A stretch of 34,771 nucleotides of DNA, taken from Acetivibrio straminisolvens JCM 21531. GTDB lineage: Bacteria > Bacillota > Clostridia > Acetivibrionales > Acetivibrionaceae. The position numbers and the translations under genes are program-made. Where the stretch lies: NCBI RefSeq assembly GCF_000521465.1, contig NZ_BAVR01000041.1, positions 1 through 34,771 of the forward strand, in the 5' to 3' direction. Numbering within the stretch: the first letter of the stretch is position 1; every line of letters begins with the position of its first letter. This document shows positions 7,884 to 17,913 of this stretch, in pieces. Under the pieces are notes generated by a model, which made no database searches, was not told the DNA's origin, and was given only the letters and a program-made list of their open reading frames with translations.

Positions 7884-9016
7884 ACGGAGCCGGGTTTTGG
7901 TCCGAAGTACTGATAATAATCCACCTTAATGTTTCCATTATAGAATTTGCGCTTTTTGTCGGCTTTTTTGCCATAAAGGCGTTCAAAATTTTCCGATGGG
8001 GTAATTATGTATTTTGACCAGGTATCATACCTGGAGAATACTTTTCCCATGTCCCTGTTTATTATCTCAACTTCATGTTGCTCGCTAATCCTTTCACCGT
8101 AGGGAGGGTTGCATATTATTACTCCGTAATCCTCCTTTATACGAATGTTCCTGAAGTCACTGACGTAAAATTCAATACAATCGTCAACACCTGCCAAATA
8201 GGCATTTTCCTTTGCCAGTTCAATAGCATCGGGATTTATATCGGAAGCATGGATTTTGAGTTTTATATCCTGATCAATTGCCTTAAGTGCAGCAACTCTT
8301 TCCTGTTTCCATATATCTTTGCCTATGGACGGCCATTCCTCAGAAGCAAAGGTTCTGTTAATTCCTGGAGCAATGTTTCGCCCGATGAGAGCTGCTTCAA
8401 TGGGAATAGTACCGGAACCGCAAAAGCAATCGAGCAGAGGCTTGCTTTTATTCCAATAGCTTATCGTTATCATAGCTGAAGCAAGAGTTTCCTTTATAGG
8501 AGCCTCGACATTTTTTTCCCTGTAGCCTCTTTTGTGCAGGGCTGTACCGCTTGTATCAATGGTCAAAGTTGCGATATCTTTATGAAGGGATACCTGTATG
8601 GTGTATTCAGGTCCGTTTTCCTCAAACCACTCTACATGATATTTGGACTTTAGCTTTTCCACTACAGCTTTTTTTACAATTGCCTGACAATCGGATATAC
8701 TAAAAAGCTTTGATTTCACAGATTTGCCCAAAACGGTAAATTTGCCGTCTTGGGTTATCCATTCTTCCCAAGGAAGGGCAAAAGTCTTGGTGAAAAGTTC
8801 GTCAAAGGTCAAAGCTTCAAATTCACCTATTTTAAGTAATACCCTGTCGGCACATCTAAGCCAGAGATTTGCCCGGGGAATACTCGATATATCACCTTTA
8901 AACATTATTTTGCCGTTATCAACGGTTACATCCTTAAAACCAAGTTTTATTACCTCGGATTTTACGGCGGACTCTACGCCGGCTGCTGCTGTTGCTATAA
9001 GTTCAACTTCTTTCAT
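7880..9016 (-). CDS. rlmL: THUMP-domain class I SAM-dependent RNA methyltransferase (RlmL/YpsC family)
   Basis: 378 aa, the usual length for single-domain Gram-positive members. The N-terminal ferredoxin-like and THUMP region (about 1-155) binds RNA. The methyltransferase domain has motif I LLDCFCGSGTIPIEAAL (about 195-212) and the catalytic NPPYGER motif (about 305), typical of N2-guanine methylation. The E. coli relative RlmL makes m2G2445 in 23S rRNA; the exact site in clostridia is inferred. The start is firm: GGTGGAGGAATAATG on the minus strand. It converges on the small gene at 7546 and shares a palindromic CTAG at the stops. Confidence 0.88.
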   Translation of the reverse strand: MKEVELIATAAAGVESAVKSEVIKLGFKDVTVDNGKIMFKGDISSIPRANLWLRCADRVLLKIGEFEALTFDELFTKTFALPWEEWITQDGKFTVLGKSVKSKLFSISDCQAIVKKAVVEKLKSKYHVEWFEENGPEYTIQVSLHKDIATLTIDTSGTALHKRGYREKNVEAPIKETLASAMITISYWNKSKPLLDCFCGSGTIPIEAALIGRNIAPGINRTFASEEWPSIGKDIWKQERVAALKAIDQDIKLKIHASDINPDAIELAKENAYLAGVDDCIEFYVSDFRNIRIKEDYGVIICNPPYGERISEQHEVEIINRDMGKVFSRYDTWSKYIITPSENFERLYGKKADKKRKFYNGNIKVDYYQYFGPKPGSV

Positions 9017-9128
9017 TATTCCTCCACCTAAATATATAAACTTCTAAATCAATAATTATTTTTAGCGAATAAAAACATAACATAAATCAAAACTTAGGAT
9101 TGCCAATAGTAATAGAATCAATTCAAAC

Positions 9129-10055
9129 CTACTTGTTGAATTTTTTATACGATTTTCTGGCATTGTCAAGGACATTTACGCCGATGGAGGTGATTTTCTC
9201 CAACATAATCTTGTCCTCAACCTTTTTTACAGCCTTTTCCATAAGGCTCTGAAAGGTTTTTCCGTCATGGGGAAAGGTTACACAGACGGCATAATAGTAA
9301 TCGTCATAGTCTATATTCAGACTGGTTAGTCCATTTCTTACGTTGCCCTGGATTTTTTCAAGAACCTTTTGGGCACCGGACGCATTGGTAAAAGGCAATA
9401 TGACAAGGATATCCCTATTTGCATTAAGAATAGCCGTATCCGTAGACCGCAGCGAAAGCTTCACCTTTTCAATTGCTATATTTTGTATTTTGTCTTGAAC
9501 CTCCGGGGACAGTTCCGAGGATTGCTCCGAGGATTCTTTTTTTAAGCTGACCGGAGCCATAAGAATCACAGACAGGTTTTGACCCGCCCTTGAGGCTACT
9601 TTGAACTCTTTGGATATGTAGTCCTCAATAGACATTGAGATAACATGCGCGCTGTCAAATTCATATCTGAAGCGCTGCCAAATTTTTAACACGCTTCTTA
9701 CTGAATTCTCAAGGCGTTTGGTCGAGTAAGGCTTTAAAATATAGTCACTTACTTTAAACTTGAGTGCGGCATGGCGATAGCCTGCATTGTCCGACTTTGT
9801 GGCAATAATAATGGGGGTATTGGCGGTCTTTGAATTGTTTCTGATTGCCGACAACACTTCAAGGCCTTCTCTTTCTATCGGAAAGGCTATATCCATAATT
9901 ATCAGAGTTATAGAGTCCAGGTCTTCTAAAATACTGTAAAATTTTTTTAGACTGTCAACCTCTATAAAACTGTATTCTCCGATATTGTCGAATATAATTT
10001 TGGTTTTTTCCCTCTCATATTCGGAGTAATCAATAAGTAATATAGTACCATCCAT
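9129..10055 (-). CDS. Response regulator with REC domain and degenerate GGDEF-like output domain
   Basis: 308 aa. Residues 1-120 form a receiver domain with phosphoacceptor Asp55 (LIIMDIAF) and conserved Lys108 (YILKPYS). The acidic pocket is reduced to one Asp (Asp9, followed by Tyr). After a helical linker, residues about 155-300 follow the fold pattern of a diguanylate cyclase (STDTAIL, VILPFTNASGAQKVLEKI, then YYAVCVTFPHDG). The GG(D/E)EF signature is replaced by NANRD (211-215), so it is unlikely to synthesise c-di-GMP and may be a binding or signalling remnant. No partner kinase is adjacent. The assignment of the second domain is by pattern only. Confidence 0.75.
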   Translation of the reverse strand: MDGTILLIDYSEYEREKTKIIFDNIGEYSFIEVDSLKKFYSILEDLDSITLIIMDIAFPIEREGLEVLSAIRNNSKTANTPIIIATKSDNAGYRHAALKFKVSDYILKPYSTKRLENSVRSVLKIWQRFRYEFDSAHVISMSIEDYISKEFKVASRAGQNLSVILMAPVSLKKESSEQSSELSPEVQDKIQNIAIEKVKLSLRSTDTAILNANRDILVILPFTNASGAQKVLEKIQGNVRNGLTSLNIDYDDYYYAVCVTFPHDGKTFQSLMEKAVKKVEDKIMLEKITSIGVNVLDNARKSYKKFNK

Positions 10056-10287
10056 TATTTTATACCCTTACTTTCGTTTATTTAATAAATATATATAAAT
10101 TAATTTTAAACACAATTTTTCAATAAATAACAGATACTTAGATTTATCGATCTTTACTTTAGAGAATTTTTCTGCTTTGAAGAAAAACTTGCTCAATGAT
10201 GTTTATTATATTCTTATTTTATATTAAAATATATTTGTAAATACATAGTATTAAAAATTTAGCAGTACGGTAGAAAGGAAAAATAAT

Positions 10288-11559
10288 ATGCTGTTAAAGG
10301 TTAGGAAATCAAAAGTTACTGGCAATATCAGGATTCCGGGTTCAAAGTCCCACACAATAAGAGCTTTGTTTTTCGCAAGTCTTGCCGAGGGCAAGTCCGA
10401 AATCCAAAGTCCTCTGATATCGGATGATGCATTATCCGCTGTAGCGGTTTGCAGAGCTTTGGGGGCTAAAATTGAGCAAGGAGACGATAAGTATTTTGTA
10501 GAAGGGTTTGGAGGAAACCCTGTCACTCCTGAAGATGTAATTAATGTCGGCAATTCGGGCACTACACTCCGTTTTGGAGTAATGACAGCTGCTTTGGGTG
10601 ATGGGTGTTCGGTCTTTACAGGAGATTGGCAGATAAGACAAAGACCTTTAGGGCCCTTGCTTTGTGCTATAAACAACCTTGGTGCACAGGCTTATTCTAC
10701 CAGAAACAATGGAAAGGCGCCTGTGGTTGTAAAAGGGAAACTTAAAGGAGGAAGGACAGAGCTTGATTCCGTTACATCTCAATATCTTTCATCAATACTG
10801 ATTAACTCACCTCTTCTTCCTGCGGATACCGAATTAATTATCACAAGGCTTAATGAGATTCCCTATGTGGATATAACTTTGTGGTGGCTGGACAAACTGG
10901 GAATAAATTATGAAAATCATGATTACAAGGCCTTTTACATAAAAGGCGGGCAGCGTTACAACTCCTTAAATGTAACCATACCCGGCGATTTTTCTTCGGC
11001 AACCTTTTTTGCTGTTCAGGCTGCAATATCGGGAGAGGAGTTTGTACTGGACAATCTGGATATGACCGATCCCCAGGGAGACAAGCAAGTTTTTTCGATA
11101 CTTGAGGATATGGGAGCTAAGGTAAAAGTAGAAGGAAAAAGTGTCAGAATTAGAGGCTGTGAGCTTACGGGAAGAGAAATAGATATGAATGCAATACCCG
11201 ATGCGTTGCCGGCTATGGCAGTTGCAGGATGCTTTGCAAAAGGAGAGACAAGACTTGTAAATGTACCTCAGGCTAGGATTAAGGAAACTGACAGGATTCA
11301 TGTGATGTGTGAGCAACTGAAAAAGATGGGGGCAGATATAAGGGAGCTCGAAGACGGGCTTGTAATAAGGGAAAGCAAATTGAAAGGATGTAAATTGGAA
11401 GGATACGGTGACCACCGTATAGTCATGTCTCTAGCTATAGCAGGATTAAATGCAGAGGGAGAAACTACCATTGATACGGCAGAGGCGGTTAATGTCACTT
11501 TTCCGGATTTTATAACTTTTTTATCCCAATCCGGTGCCGATATATCCACTTGTGGATGA
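10288..11559 (+). CDS. aroA: 3-phosphoshikimate 1-carboxyvinyltransferase (EPSP synthase)
   Basis: 423 aa, normal length. It joins phosphoenolpyruvate to shikimate-3-phosphate in chorismate synthesis, in the cytoplasm. Signatures: IPGSKSHTIRALFFASL at the N-terminus, VGNSGTTLRFG (phosphate and PEP binding), RQRPLGPLL, TSQYLSSILI, RIKETDRI and the terminal GDHRIVMSLAIAGL. AGAAAGGAAAA precedes the ATG. It stands alone without other shikimate genes; spo0A follows in the same direction after about 135 bp. Confidence 0.95.
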   Translation: MLLKVRKSKVTGNIRIPGSKSHTIRALFFASLAEGKSEIQSPLISDDALSAVAVCRALGAKIEQGDDKYFVEGFGGNPVTPEDVINVGNSGTTLRFGVMTAALGDGCSVFTGDWQIRQRPLGPLLCAINNLGAQAYSTRNNGKAPVVVKGKLKGGRTELDSVTSQYLSSILINSPLLPADTELIITRLNEIPYVDITLWWLDKLGINYENHDYKAFYIKGGQRYNSLNVTIPGDFSSATFFAVQAAISGEEFVLDNLDMTDPQGDKQVFSILEDMGAKVKVEGKSVRIRGCELTGREIDMNAIPDALPAMAVAGCFAKGETRLVNVPQARIKETDRIHVMCEQLKKMGADIRELEDGLVIRESKLKGCKLEGYGDHRIVMSLAIAGLNAEGETTIDTAEAVNVTFPDFITFLSQSGADISTCG

Positions 11560-11694
11560 GAGTTACAAAAAAATAGTATTATTTTATAAAGTTTTATATT
11601 ATAATGTAAAATATAAGGAGTAATTTTGGGAGAGAGATTACAAAGATGTATGACAGTATTTTAATATTATTTGTATTTAAAGCGGGGTAATGAA

Positions 11695-12504
11695 ATGAAA
11701 GGTGAGATTTCAGTTTTAATTGCCGATGATAATGTTGAGTTTGCAAAGCTGTTGAAAGAATACATGAACCAGTATGAAGACATAGAAGTTTTGGAACTTG
11801 CAAAAGACGGATTGCAGGCTATAGAAATGATTATATCAAAAAAACCCGACGTGGTTGTGCTTGATATTATTATGCCTAATCTGGACGGTTTGGGGGTTTT
11901 GGAGAGGCTATCCACTATGCAGCTCGAATACAGGCCTATCTTTATTATACTATCAGCGATTGGGCAGGATGTATTTGTGCAAAGAGCGGTTAATCTCGGA
12001 GCAGAGTATTATATAATCAAACCTTTTGATGTTGAAGTGCTAGTTACAAGGATAAGACAGCTATATAGGGAAAAGTCAACGTCTGTTTTCTCGAACAAGC
12101 CGATTATCAAGAATTCTGAACTGTTGAGCGGCAATGTAGATAGAAACTATGACCTTGAAGTCGAAGTGACCAATTTGATGCATGAGGTGGGTATTCCTCC
12201 CCATATGGCTGGTTATCAGTATCTTCGCGAGGCTATAATACAAACTGTAAAAAATTCAAAGGTTTTTACGTCTATAACAAAAACTTTATACCCTGCTGTT
12301 GCTGAAAAGTACAACACTACTCCTCAAAAAGTCGAGCGCGCTATCAGGAATGCCATCGAGAGTGCCTGGGCAAGGGGAAATCCCGATACTGTGGATGCGT
12401 TGTTCGGATACACTATTAATTACAGTAAAGGCAAACCTACAAATTCAGAATGTATTGCTATGATGGCCGATAAGATAAGAATAACTATGGGCTTGAGGCC
12501 ATAA
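11695..12504 (+). CDS. spo0A: Sporulation master regulator Spo0A
   Basis: 269 aa from the ATG at 11695, which has GGGGT at a good distance; an upstream in-frame TTG at 11671 is less likely. The receiver domain (about 1-125) has the acidic pair in LIADDN, phospho-Asp in VVLDIIMPNLDG and Lys in YIIKPFD. A linker is followed by the C-terminal Spo0A DNA-binding domain with the diagnostic helix-turn-helix (AVAEKYNTTPQKVERAIRNA and ESAWARGN). The phosphorelay activates it; it then binds 0A boxes (TGTCGAA) to start sporulation and change metabolism. A strong terminator follows. Confidence 0.97.
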   Translation: MKGEISVLIADDNVEFAKLLKEYMNQYEDIEVLELAKDGLQAIEMIISKKPDVVVLDIIMPNLDGLGVLERLSTMQLEYRPIFIILSAIGQDVFVQRAVNLGAEYYIIKPFDVEVLVTRIRQLYREKSTSVFSNKPIIKNSELLSGNVDRNYDLEVEVTNLMHEVGIPPHMAGYQYLREAIIQTVKNSKVFTSITKTLYPAVAEKYNTTPQKVERAIRNAIESAWARGNPDTVDALFGYTINYSKGKPTNSECIAMMADKIRITMGLRP

Positions 12505-12548
12505 ACAGTTTTCGGAAAACAAACCAAGCTAAAAGACCGTATTAATCT

Positions 12549-12578
12549 AAAAGACCTGTCCTAAGACAGGTCTTTTAA
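12549..12578 (+). terminator. Bidirectional terminator between spo0A and hup
   Basis: Perfect 12-bp stem AAAAGACCTGTC/GACAGGTCTTTT with loop CTA. Both flanks supply T-rich tails, so it can end spo0A (+) and hup (-). Confidence 0.92.
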
Positions 12579-12591
12579 TAAATATAATTTA

Positions 12592-12867
12592 TTACTTGTT
12601 AACGATGTCCTTTAATCCTTTTCCTGCTTTAAATACAGGAGCTTTGGATGCGGGGATTGTGATTTCTTCTTTTGTTTGAGGGTTTCTTCCCTTTCTTGCA
12701 GCTCTGTTTTTAACTTCAAAAGTACCAAAACCAACTAGAACTACTTTATCACCATTTTTAAGAGCTTCTTCAACAGAGGCGATAAAAGCATTCAAAGCAG
12801 CTTCACTGTTTTTTTTGCTTAAACCTGATTTCGAAGCAATTGAGTTTACTAATTCAGTTTTGTTCAT
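12592..12867 (-). CDS. hup: DNA-binding protein HU
   Basis: 91 aa from [20 protein letters not shown]. It has the HU/IHF fold signature [20 protein letters not shown], the minor-groove arm with the Arg-Asn-Pro tip, and a C-terminal helix ending [10 protein letters not shown]. It compacts and bends DNA as a homodimer. AGGAGG lies eight bases before this ATG, which rules out the in-frame GTG two codons upstream. A clear promoter with an overlapping 0A box lies upstream. Confidence 0.96.
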   Translation of the reverse strand: MNKTELVNSIASKSGLSKKNSEAALNAFIASVEEALKNGDKVVLVGFGTFEVKNRAARKGRNPQTKEEITIPASKAPVFKAGKGLKDIVNK

Positions 12868-12891
12868 GTACACAACCTCCTAAATTTGGAA

Positions 12892-12929
12892 TTCGACAAT
12901 ATTTTATAATGAAAATCGCGTAAAGTCAA
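12892..12929 (-). promoter_or_regulatory. hup promoter with a perfect 0A box near the transcription start
   Basis: Minus strand TTGACT (12929-12924), 17-bp spacer, TAAAAT (12906-12901). TGTCGAA (12898-12892), the core 0A box, lies three bases past the -10 element, within the initial transcribed region. The promoter is well supported. Spo0A control is inference from the motif and the neighbouring spo0A gene. Confidence 0.65.
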
Positions 12930-13049
12930 GCAATTACGAATAATTTAATGGTATAAATCAAATTTTTTTGTAAAAAATCAATTATTAATTGCATAATTGT
13001 ATATTCTGTTGTATAATATATGGCCCAACTTGTAAAGAATACAGTAAAT

Positions 13050-13463
13050 TTATCCAATTCCTGCCTGAGGTATGACATGAATTTCAACTTTATTTAGCAG
13101 ACTTTTTAACTCATTGTAAAAATTATTTTCTTTGTGATCGTTAGGAGACTCTCCCATTACAATGTGGGTAATTTTGTTCTCATTTACAAAATCAACTATA
13201 GTTTGGACTATATTATCGGATTTTAGCACCGAAAGGTTGGCACCGACCGATTTTGATATTTTAAACAAATATTCTAAAGCTTCTCCTTCTTTTATGTTGT
13301 CTAAAAAATTCCATTCGTTTTTTGCAACATGTATGACAAAGAGTTCGCCCCTCAATTCGTTTCTTAAATCTGCGGCTTTTAATATCAGTCTTTCGCAAGT
13401 AATCTGCTGTGTTACACAAACTAAAATGTTCTCAGGAGAACTCAAGACAAAAACCCCTTTCAT
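13050..13463 (-). CDS. KdpD-type universal stress (Usp) domain protein
   Basis: 137 aa. It has the Usp-like alpha/beta pattern seen in the cytoplasmic part of KdpD: ENILVCVTQQITCERLI at the N-terminus, GELFVIHVAKNEWN, and THIVMGESP as the nucleotide-binding-like segment. No sensor kinase or potassium transporter domains are attached, so this is a free-standing domain. No strong ribosome site is seen before the ATG. The role is unknown; a stress or nucleotide-sensing protein is the usual guess. Confidence 0.7.
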   Translation of the reverse strand: MKGVFVLSSPENILVCVTQQITCERLILKAADLRNELRGELFVIHVAKNEWNFLDNIKEGEALEYLFKISKSVGANLSVLKSDNIVQTIVDFVNENKITHIVMGESPNDHKENNFYNELKSLLNKVEIHVIPQAGIG

Positions 13464-13820
13464 AAGATGCTTTTAAAATAAATACAGATAATATGTAATG
13501 AAATATATATTTTACATTTTGCAGCGCTAAACTTTGCCTAATGTTTTATAAATCGGCGCTTTGTCAGCACAATATTTATATGCGATTTATATAGCCAAAA
13601 TTAGTAAAGTTTAATGCAACAAATGGTTTGGTAGGCAATTTAAAAGCAGCCCTCATACTTTTATTATATCAGAGAAGCTCAAAAAAGTCTTATGTATTTA
13701 TTAAAAATGTTTGACGAATCTTTTTGTCTGTTTACTTGCAAAATGGACTTTAGTGTACTAGAATTAAACTTGCCGGAATCAAAGCTGGTAAGTTTAAGAA
13801 ACAAGAGGTCGGGGGATGTC
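13464..13820. other. Intergenic region between the Usp gene and fumA
   Basis: AT-rich spacer between divergent genes, so it must hold promoters for both, but I could not pick a convincing -35/-10 pair. An open frame from 13692 runs into fumA, but it has no ribosome site and family proteins start at the later ATG. No RNA element recognised. Confidence 0.4.
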
Positions 13821-14663
13821 ATGAGAACAATTCATATTGATAGTATTATTGAAGCTGTAGAAAGGCTTTGTATAGACTCAAATTATTATATAAGTGACGA
13901 TATATTAAAAGGTTTGGAGAGAGGTTTTGAGGCAGAAGAATCGGATAATGGCAAGGAGATTTTGTGCAAGATTATTGAGAATGCACAGATAGCTAAGGAA
14001 AGGTCTATGGCAATCTGTCAGGATACCGGAATGGCTGTTGTTTTTATTGACATAGGCCAGGAGGTGCATATCACGGGTGGAAGTCTTACCGATGCAGTCA
14101 ATGAAGGAGTAAGAAGAGGTTATGAAAAAGGGTATCTAAGAAAGTCGGTTGTTAACGATCCAATAGAAAGGATAAACACAAAGGATAATACTCCGGCCGT
14201 GATTCATTATAATATTGTTGACGGAGATAAAATAAAGATAACTGTAGCTCCTAAGGGCTTTGGAAGTGAAAATATGAGTGCTCTTAAAATGCTTACTCCT
14301 TCCCAGGGGATAGAAGGGGTTAAGAAATTTATAATTGAGACGGTTGAAAAGGCGGGTCCGAATCCGTGTCCTCCCATTATTGTTGGAGTAGGTATAGGGG
14401 GAACCATGGAAAAGGCGGCTTTTTTAGCCAAAAAGGCACTTTTAAGGCCGATAGATAAACGAAGTGATGTACCGTACTTAAAAGAGTTGGAAGAGGAGAT
14501 GCTGGAGCGTATAAACAGACTGGGTATAGGTCCTTCGGGCTTGGGAGGCAGAATTACAGCCTTGGGAGTAAACATTGAGGTTTTTCCGACTCATATTGCA
14601 GGTCTTCCGGTGGCCGTGAATATAAACTGTCATGCAACAAGGCATGCAGAAACCATTATTTAA
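13821..14663 (+). CDS. fumA: Class I fumarate hydratase, alpha subunit
   Basis: 280 aa from [20 protein letters not shown], with GGGGGA upstream; the start is chosen by family length. It holds the [4Fe-4S] cluster cysteines of two-subunit class I fumarase or tartrate dehydratase: [27 protein letters not shown] and NINCHATRH. With the beta subunit it interconverts fumarate and malate in the cytoplasm. The beta gene follows after 30 bp. Tartrate dehydratase has the same architecture, but no tartrate genes are near. Confidence 0.92.
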   Translation: MRTIHIDSIIEAVERLCIDSNYYISDDILKGLERGFEAEESDNGKEILCKIIENAQIAKERSMAICQDTGMAVVFIDIGQEVHITGGSLTDAVNEGVRRGYEKGYLRKSVVNDPIERINTKDNTPAVIHYNIVDGDKIKITVAPKGFGSENMSALKMLTPSQGIEGVKKFIIETVEKAGPNPCPPIIVGVGIGGTMEKAAFLAKKALLRPIDKRSDVPYLKELEEEMLERINRLGIGPSGLGGRITALGVNIEVFPTHIAGLPVAVNINCHATRHAETII

Positions 14664-14693
14664 ATGTTAGTTATTCTGTGAAGGGTGGTAAAT

Positions 14694-15250
14694 ATGAAAC
14701 ATATTATTGAAGCGCCTTTGACTGAGGAAAAGGCAAGAGAGCTCAGAGCTGGAGATATTGTAAGCATCAATGGAATAATATACACGGCCAGGGATGCAGC
14801 ACATAAAAAGATGGTAAGCCTTGTAGAAGAGGGTAAGCCGCTGCCATTTGATATAAGGGATCAGATAATATATTATGTAGGGCCTTGTCCGGCAAAGCCG
14901 GAGAAATCATTGGTTCTGCAGGTCCGACAACCAGCAGCAGGATGGATGCCTATGCTCCTTGCCTGATAAAACTCGGATTAAAAGGTATGATAGGTAAGGG
15001 ATTAAGAAACGAAGCGGTTATTGATGCAATGAAAAGCCATGGTGCTGTGTATTTTGGAGCGATTGGAGGAGCGGGAGCTCTGATTGCAAAGTCTATTGTT
15101 GCGGAGGAATTGATTGCTTTTCCTGAACTTGGAACAGAGGCTATAAGGAAACTTACTGTTAAAGATTTTCCTGCCATTGTTATAATCGACAGTTATGGGA
15201 ACAATCTCTATAAGACTGGAAGGGAAAAATTCCAAATTAATACTTTGTGA
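14694..15250 (+). CDS. fumB: Class I fumarate hydratase, beta subunit (one frameshift)
   Basis: About 185 aa after correction. The start is MKHIIEAPLTEEKARELRAG with GGGTGG upstream. Conserved parts are RDAAHKKM, YYVGPCPAKPGEIIGSAGPT, SSRMDAYAPCLIKLG, MIGKGLRNE and AVYFGAIGGAGAL. The frame breaks at 14900-14901, where GG should be GGG; this restores the KPGEIIGSAGPTTSSRM motif. It forms the second half of the fumarase with the preceding gene. A frame-broken fumarase in an otherwise intact operon is better explained by a sequencing error than by gene loss. Confidence 0.9.
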
Positions 15251-15365
15251 GAATATTTATTTAACAGGGAAAAAACAGGGTATATTTTTATTTAACAATA
15301 GTGTATAATAAATTTAGGTTAAGTTTATACGACATTGAATATTTCAAAAGTTTGGAGGGATAGGG

Positions 15366-15569
15366 ATGAGCAAGATTACAAAGGATATGATTATAGCCGA
15401 TGTACTGCAGTTGGACAGAGGTACCGCTCCCATATTTATCAATAATGGAATGCATTGCCTTGGCTGTCCGTCTTCATCAGGTGAAAGTATTGAAGATGCA
15501 TGTGCAGTTCATGGAATAGATGCGGATAAGCTTGTCAAGGAGCTAAACGAATACTTCGAGAAGAAATAA
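15366..15569 (+). CDS. DUF1858-domain small protein
   Basis: 67 aa: MSKITKDMIIADVLQLDRGT, then IFINNGMHCLGCPSSSGESI and a helical end. This is the DUF1858 fold seen alone in clostridia and at the N-terminus of di-iron repair or hybrid-cluster associated proteins. The CLGC pair could bind a metal or be redox-active, but no function is proven. GGAGGGATAGGG precedes the ATG and a terminator follows, so it is probably its own transcription unit. Confidence 0.8.
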   Translation: MSKITKDMIIADVLQLDRGTAPIFINNGMHCLGCPSSSGESIEDACAVHGIDADKLVKELNEYFEKK

Positions 15570-15606
15570 AGATAATTTTAAATTAACATGAAAAATAAAT
15601 CTGACA

Positions 15607-15633
15607 AAAATAAGACATTTATTGTCTTATTTT
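15607..15633 (+). terminator. Terminator after the DUF1858 gene
   Basis: 11-bp stem AAAATAAGACA/TGTCTTATTTT with loop TTTAT and a T-rich tail. The rest of 15634-15782 holds nothing I recognise. Confidence 0.88.
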
Positions 15634-15782
15634 TATGTACTTTCTTAGATAAACTCTTCGGATTTTCTGCTTCAGTTTTGAGCAAAACCCGAACTTTTAA
15701 GTACCAACTCCGTGAGAATGTTCGAATGTTTTGTTGTTTTTATTGAGTATAAATGATATTATATAATAGTAATTTGTTTAGG

Positions 15783-15811
15783 TTGTAATTAAATTATTTT
15801 AAAGTTATAAT
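15783..15811 (+). promoter_or_regulatory. Probable purA promoter
   Basis: TTGTAA (15783-15788), 17-bp spacer, TATAAT (15806-15811). It leaves a leader of about 170 nt before purA. I looked for a purine riboswitch in that leader and did not see one. Confidence 0.55.
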
Positions 15812-15879
15812 TTATATGTTCCAAAAAATAAGGAATGCAGTACCATTAAAATATACTGGCAGCGAGTAGGTTTTGTTAA

Positions 15880-17262
<1,383 letters not shown>

Positions 17263-17374
17263 TGAAAATTAAAACTTCAAGTTAGGTGTTTTGCAAGCCG
17301 TAAGTAAACTGTATTGAAAAATTGACTTCTAACTTTAAGTATCATAAGAAAGTGTCTTAATGCGGCTTTTAGGC

Positions 17375-17417
17375 GCTCAAAACTGCTCGTGAACGATAAT
17401 TAAGAGCGGTTTTGAGC
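17375..17417 (+). other. Strong hairpin after purA without a T tract
   Basis: 14-bp stem GCTCAAAACTGCTC (17375-17388) with GAGCGGTTTTGAGC (17404-17417), one G-U pair, 15-nt loop. No run of T follows, so simple intrinsic termination is unlikely. It could be an RNA 3' end or an unrecognised structured element. Confidence 0.55.
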
Positions 17418-17486
17418 TGCTGGCGGCTGAAAGAATAGCATCTCGAAAAAAGTTATAAAAAATATAAAAAAAATTTAAAAAATCAG

Positions 17487-17516
17487 TTGACAGAACTATA
17501 TAACCTGTTGTAATAT
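17487..17516 (+). promoter_or_regulatory. tRNA-Lys promoter
   Basis: Perfect TTGACA (17487-17492) with TAATAT at 17511-17516 (18-bp spacer), about 37 bp before the mature tRNA. Confidence 0.7.
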
Positions 17517-17552
17517 ATATAACTGTGTGATGCAGGAATCACAAAGATTTTT

Positions 17553-17628
17553 GGGCCATTAGCTCAGTTGGCAGAGCACATGACTTTTAATCATGGTGTC
17601 CCGCGTTCGAGTCGCGGATGGCTCACCA
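17553..17628 (+). tRNA. tRNA-Lys (TTT)
   Basis: 76 nt including encoded CCA. Acceptor GGGCCAT/ATGGCTC (one wobble), D arm AGCTCAGTTGGCAGAGC, anticodon TTT at 17586-17588 (tRNA position 34) in loop CTTTTAA, T arm GTTCGAGTC. It has its own promoter and a hairpin terminator, so it is transcribed apart from the next four. Confidence 0.96.
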
Positions 17629-17633
17629 GGTAA

Positions 17634-17675
17634 AAAAGGAAGCTTGTGACGCATAGCAGTCATAAGATTCCTTTT
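17634..17675 (+). terminator. Hairpin terminator after tRNA-Lys
   Basis: Long interrupted stem: AAAAGGAA-g-CTT-g-TGAC pairs with GTCA-t-AAG-a-TTCCTTTT, with an 8-nt loop. The T run is short and partly inside the stem. Confidence 0.7.
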
Positions 17676-17723
17676 AAAACCACTAAACAGGCAGAATTGG
17701 AAATAAAAAATTAAATTTTATAC

Positions 17724-17752
17724 TTGACATTTTGATAGGTTCCGGCTAAAAT
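17724..17752 (+). promoter_or_regulatory. Promoter of the tRNA-Glu-Asp-Thr-Tyr unit
   Basis: Perfect TTGACA (17724-17729), 17-bp spacer, TAAAAT (17747-17752). It lies about 67 bp before tRNA-Glu, with no other promoter seen before the later tRNAs. Confidence 0.82.
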
Positions 17753-17818
17753 ATACTTTGTCAGATAAATTGACAACAGGCGAATAAGCCGGTAATAAAG
17801 AAAAAATATTTGTTACAT

Positions 17819-17893
17819 GGCCCATTGGTCAAGCGGTTAAGACACCGCCCTTTCACGGCGGTAACAGGGGTTCGAGTCCCCTATGGGTCACCA
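17819..17893 (+). tRNA. tRNA-Glu (TTC)
   Basis: 75 nt including CCA. Acceptor GGCCCAT/ATGGGTC, anticodon stem CCGCC/GGCGG, loop CTTTCAC with anticodon TTC at 17852-17854, T arm with GTTCGAGTC. Confidence 0.96.
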
Positions 17894-17913
17894 TTATAAG
17901 CCTGTATTAGGTG

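Noticed and set aside
13692-13820. N-terminal extension of fumarase alpha
   Set aside because: No ribosome site, not family-like; the ATG at 13821 has GGGGGA and gives the normal length.
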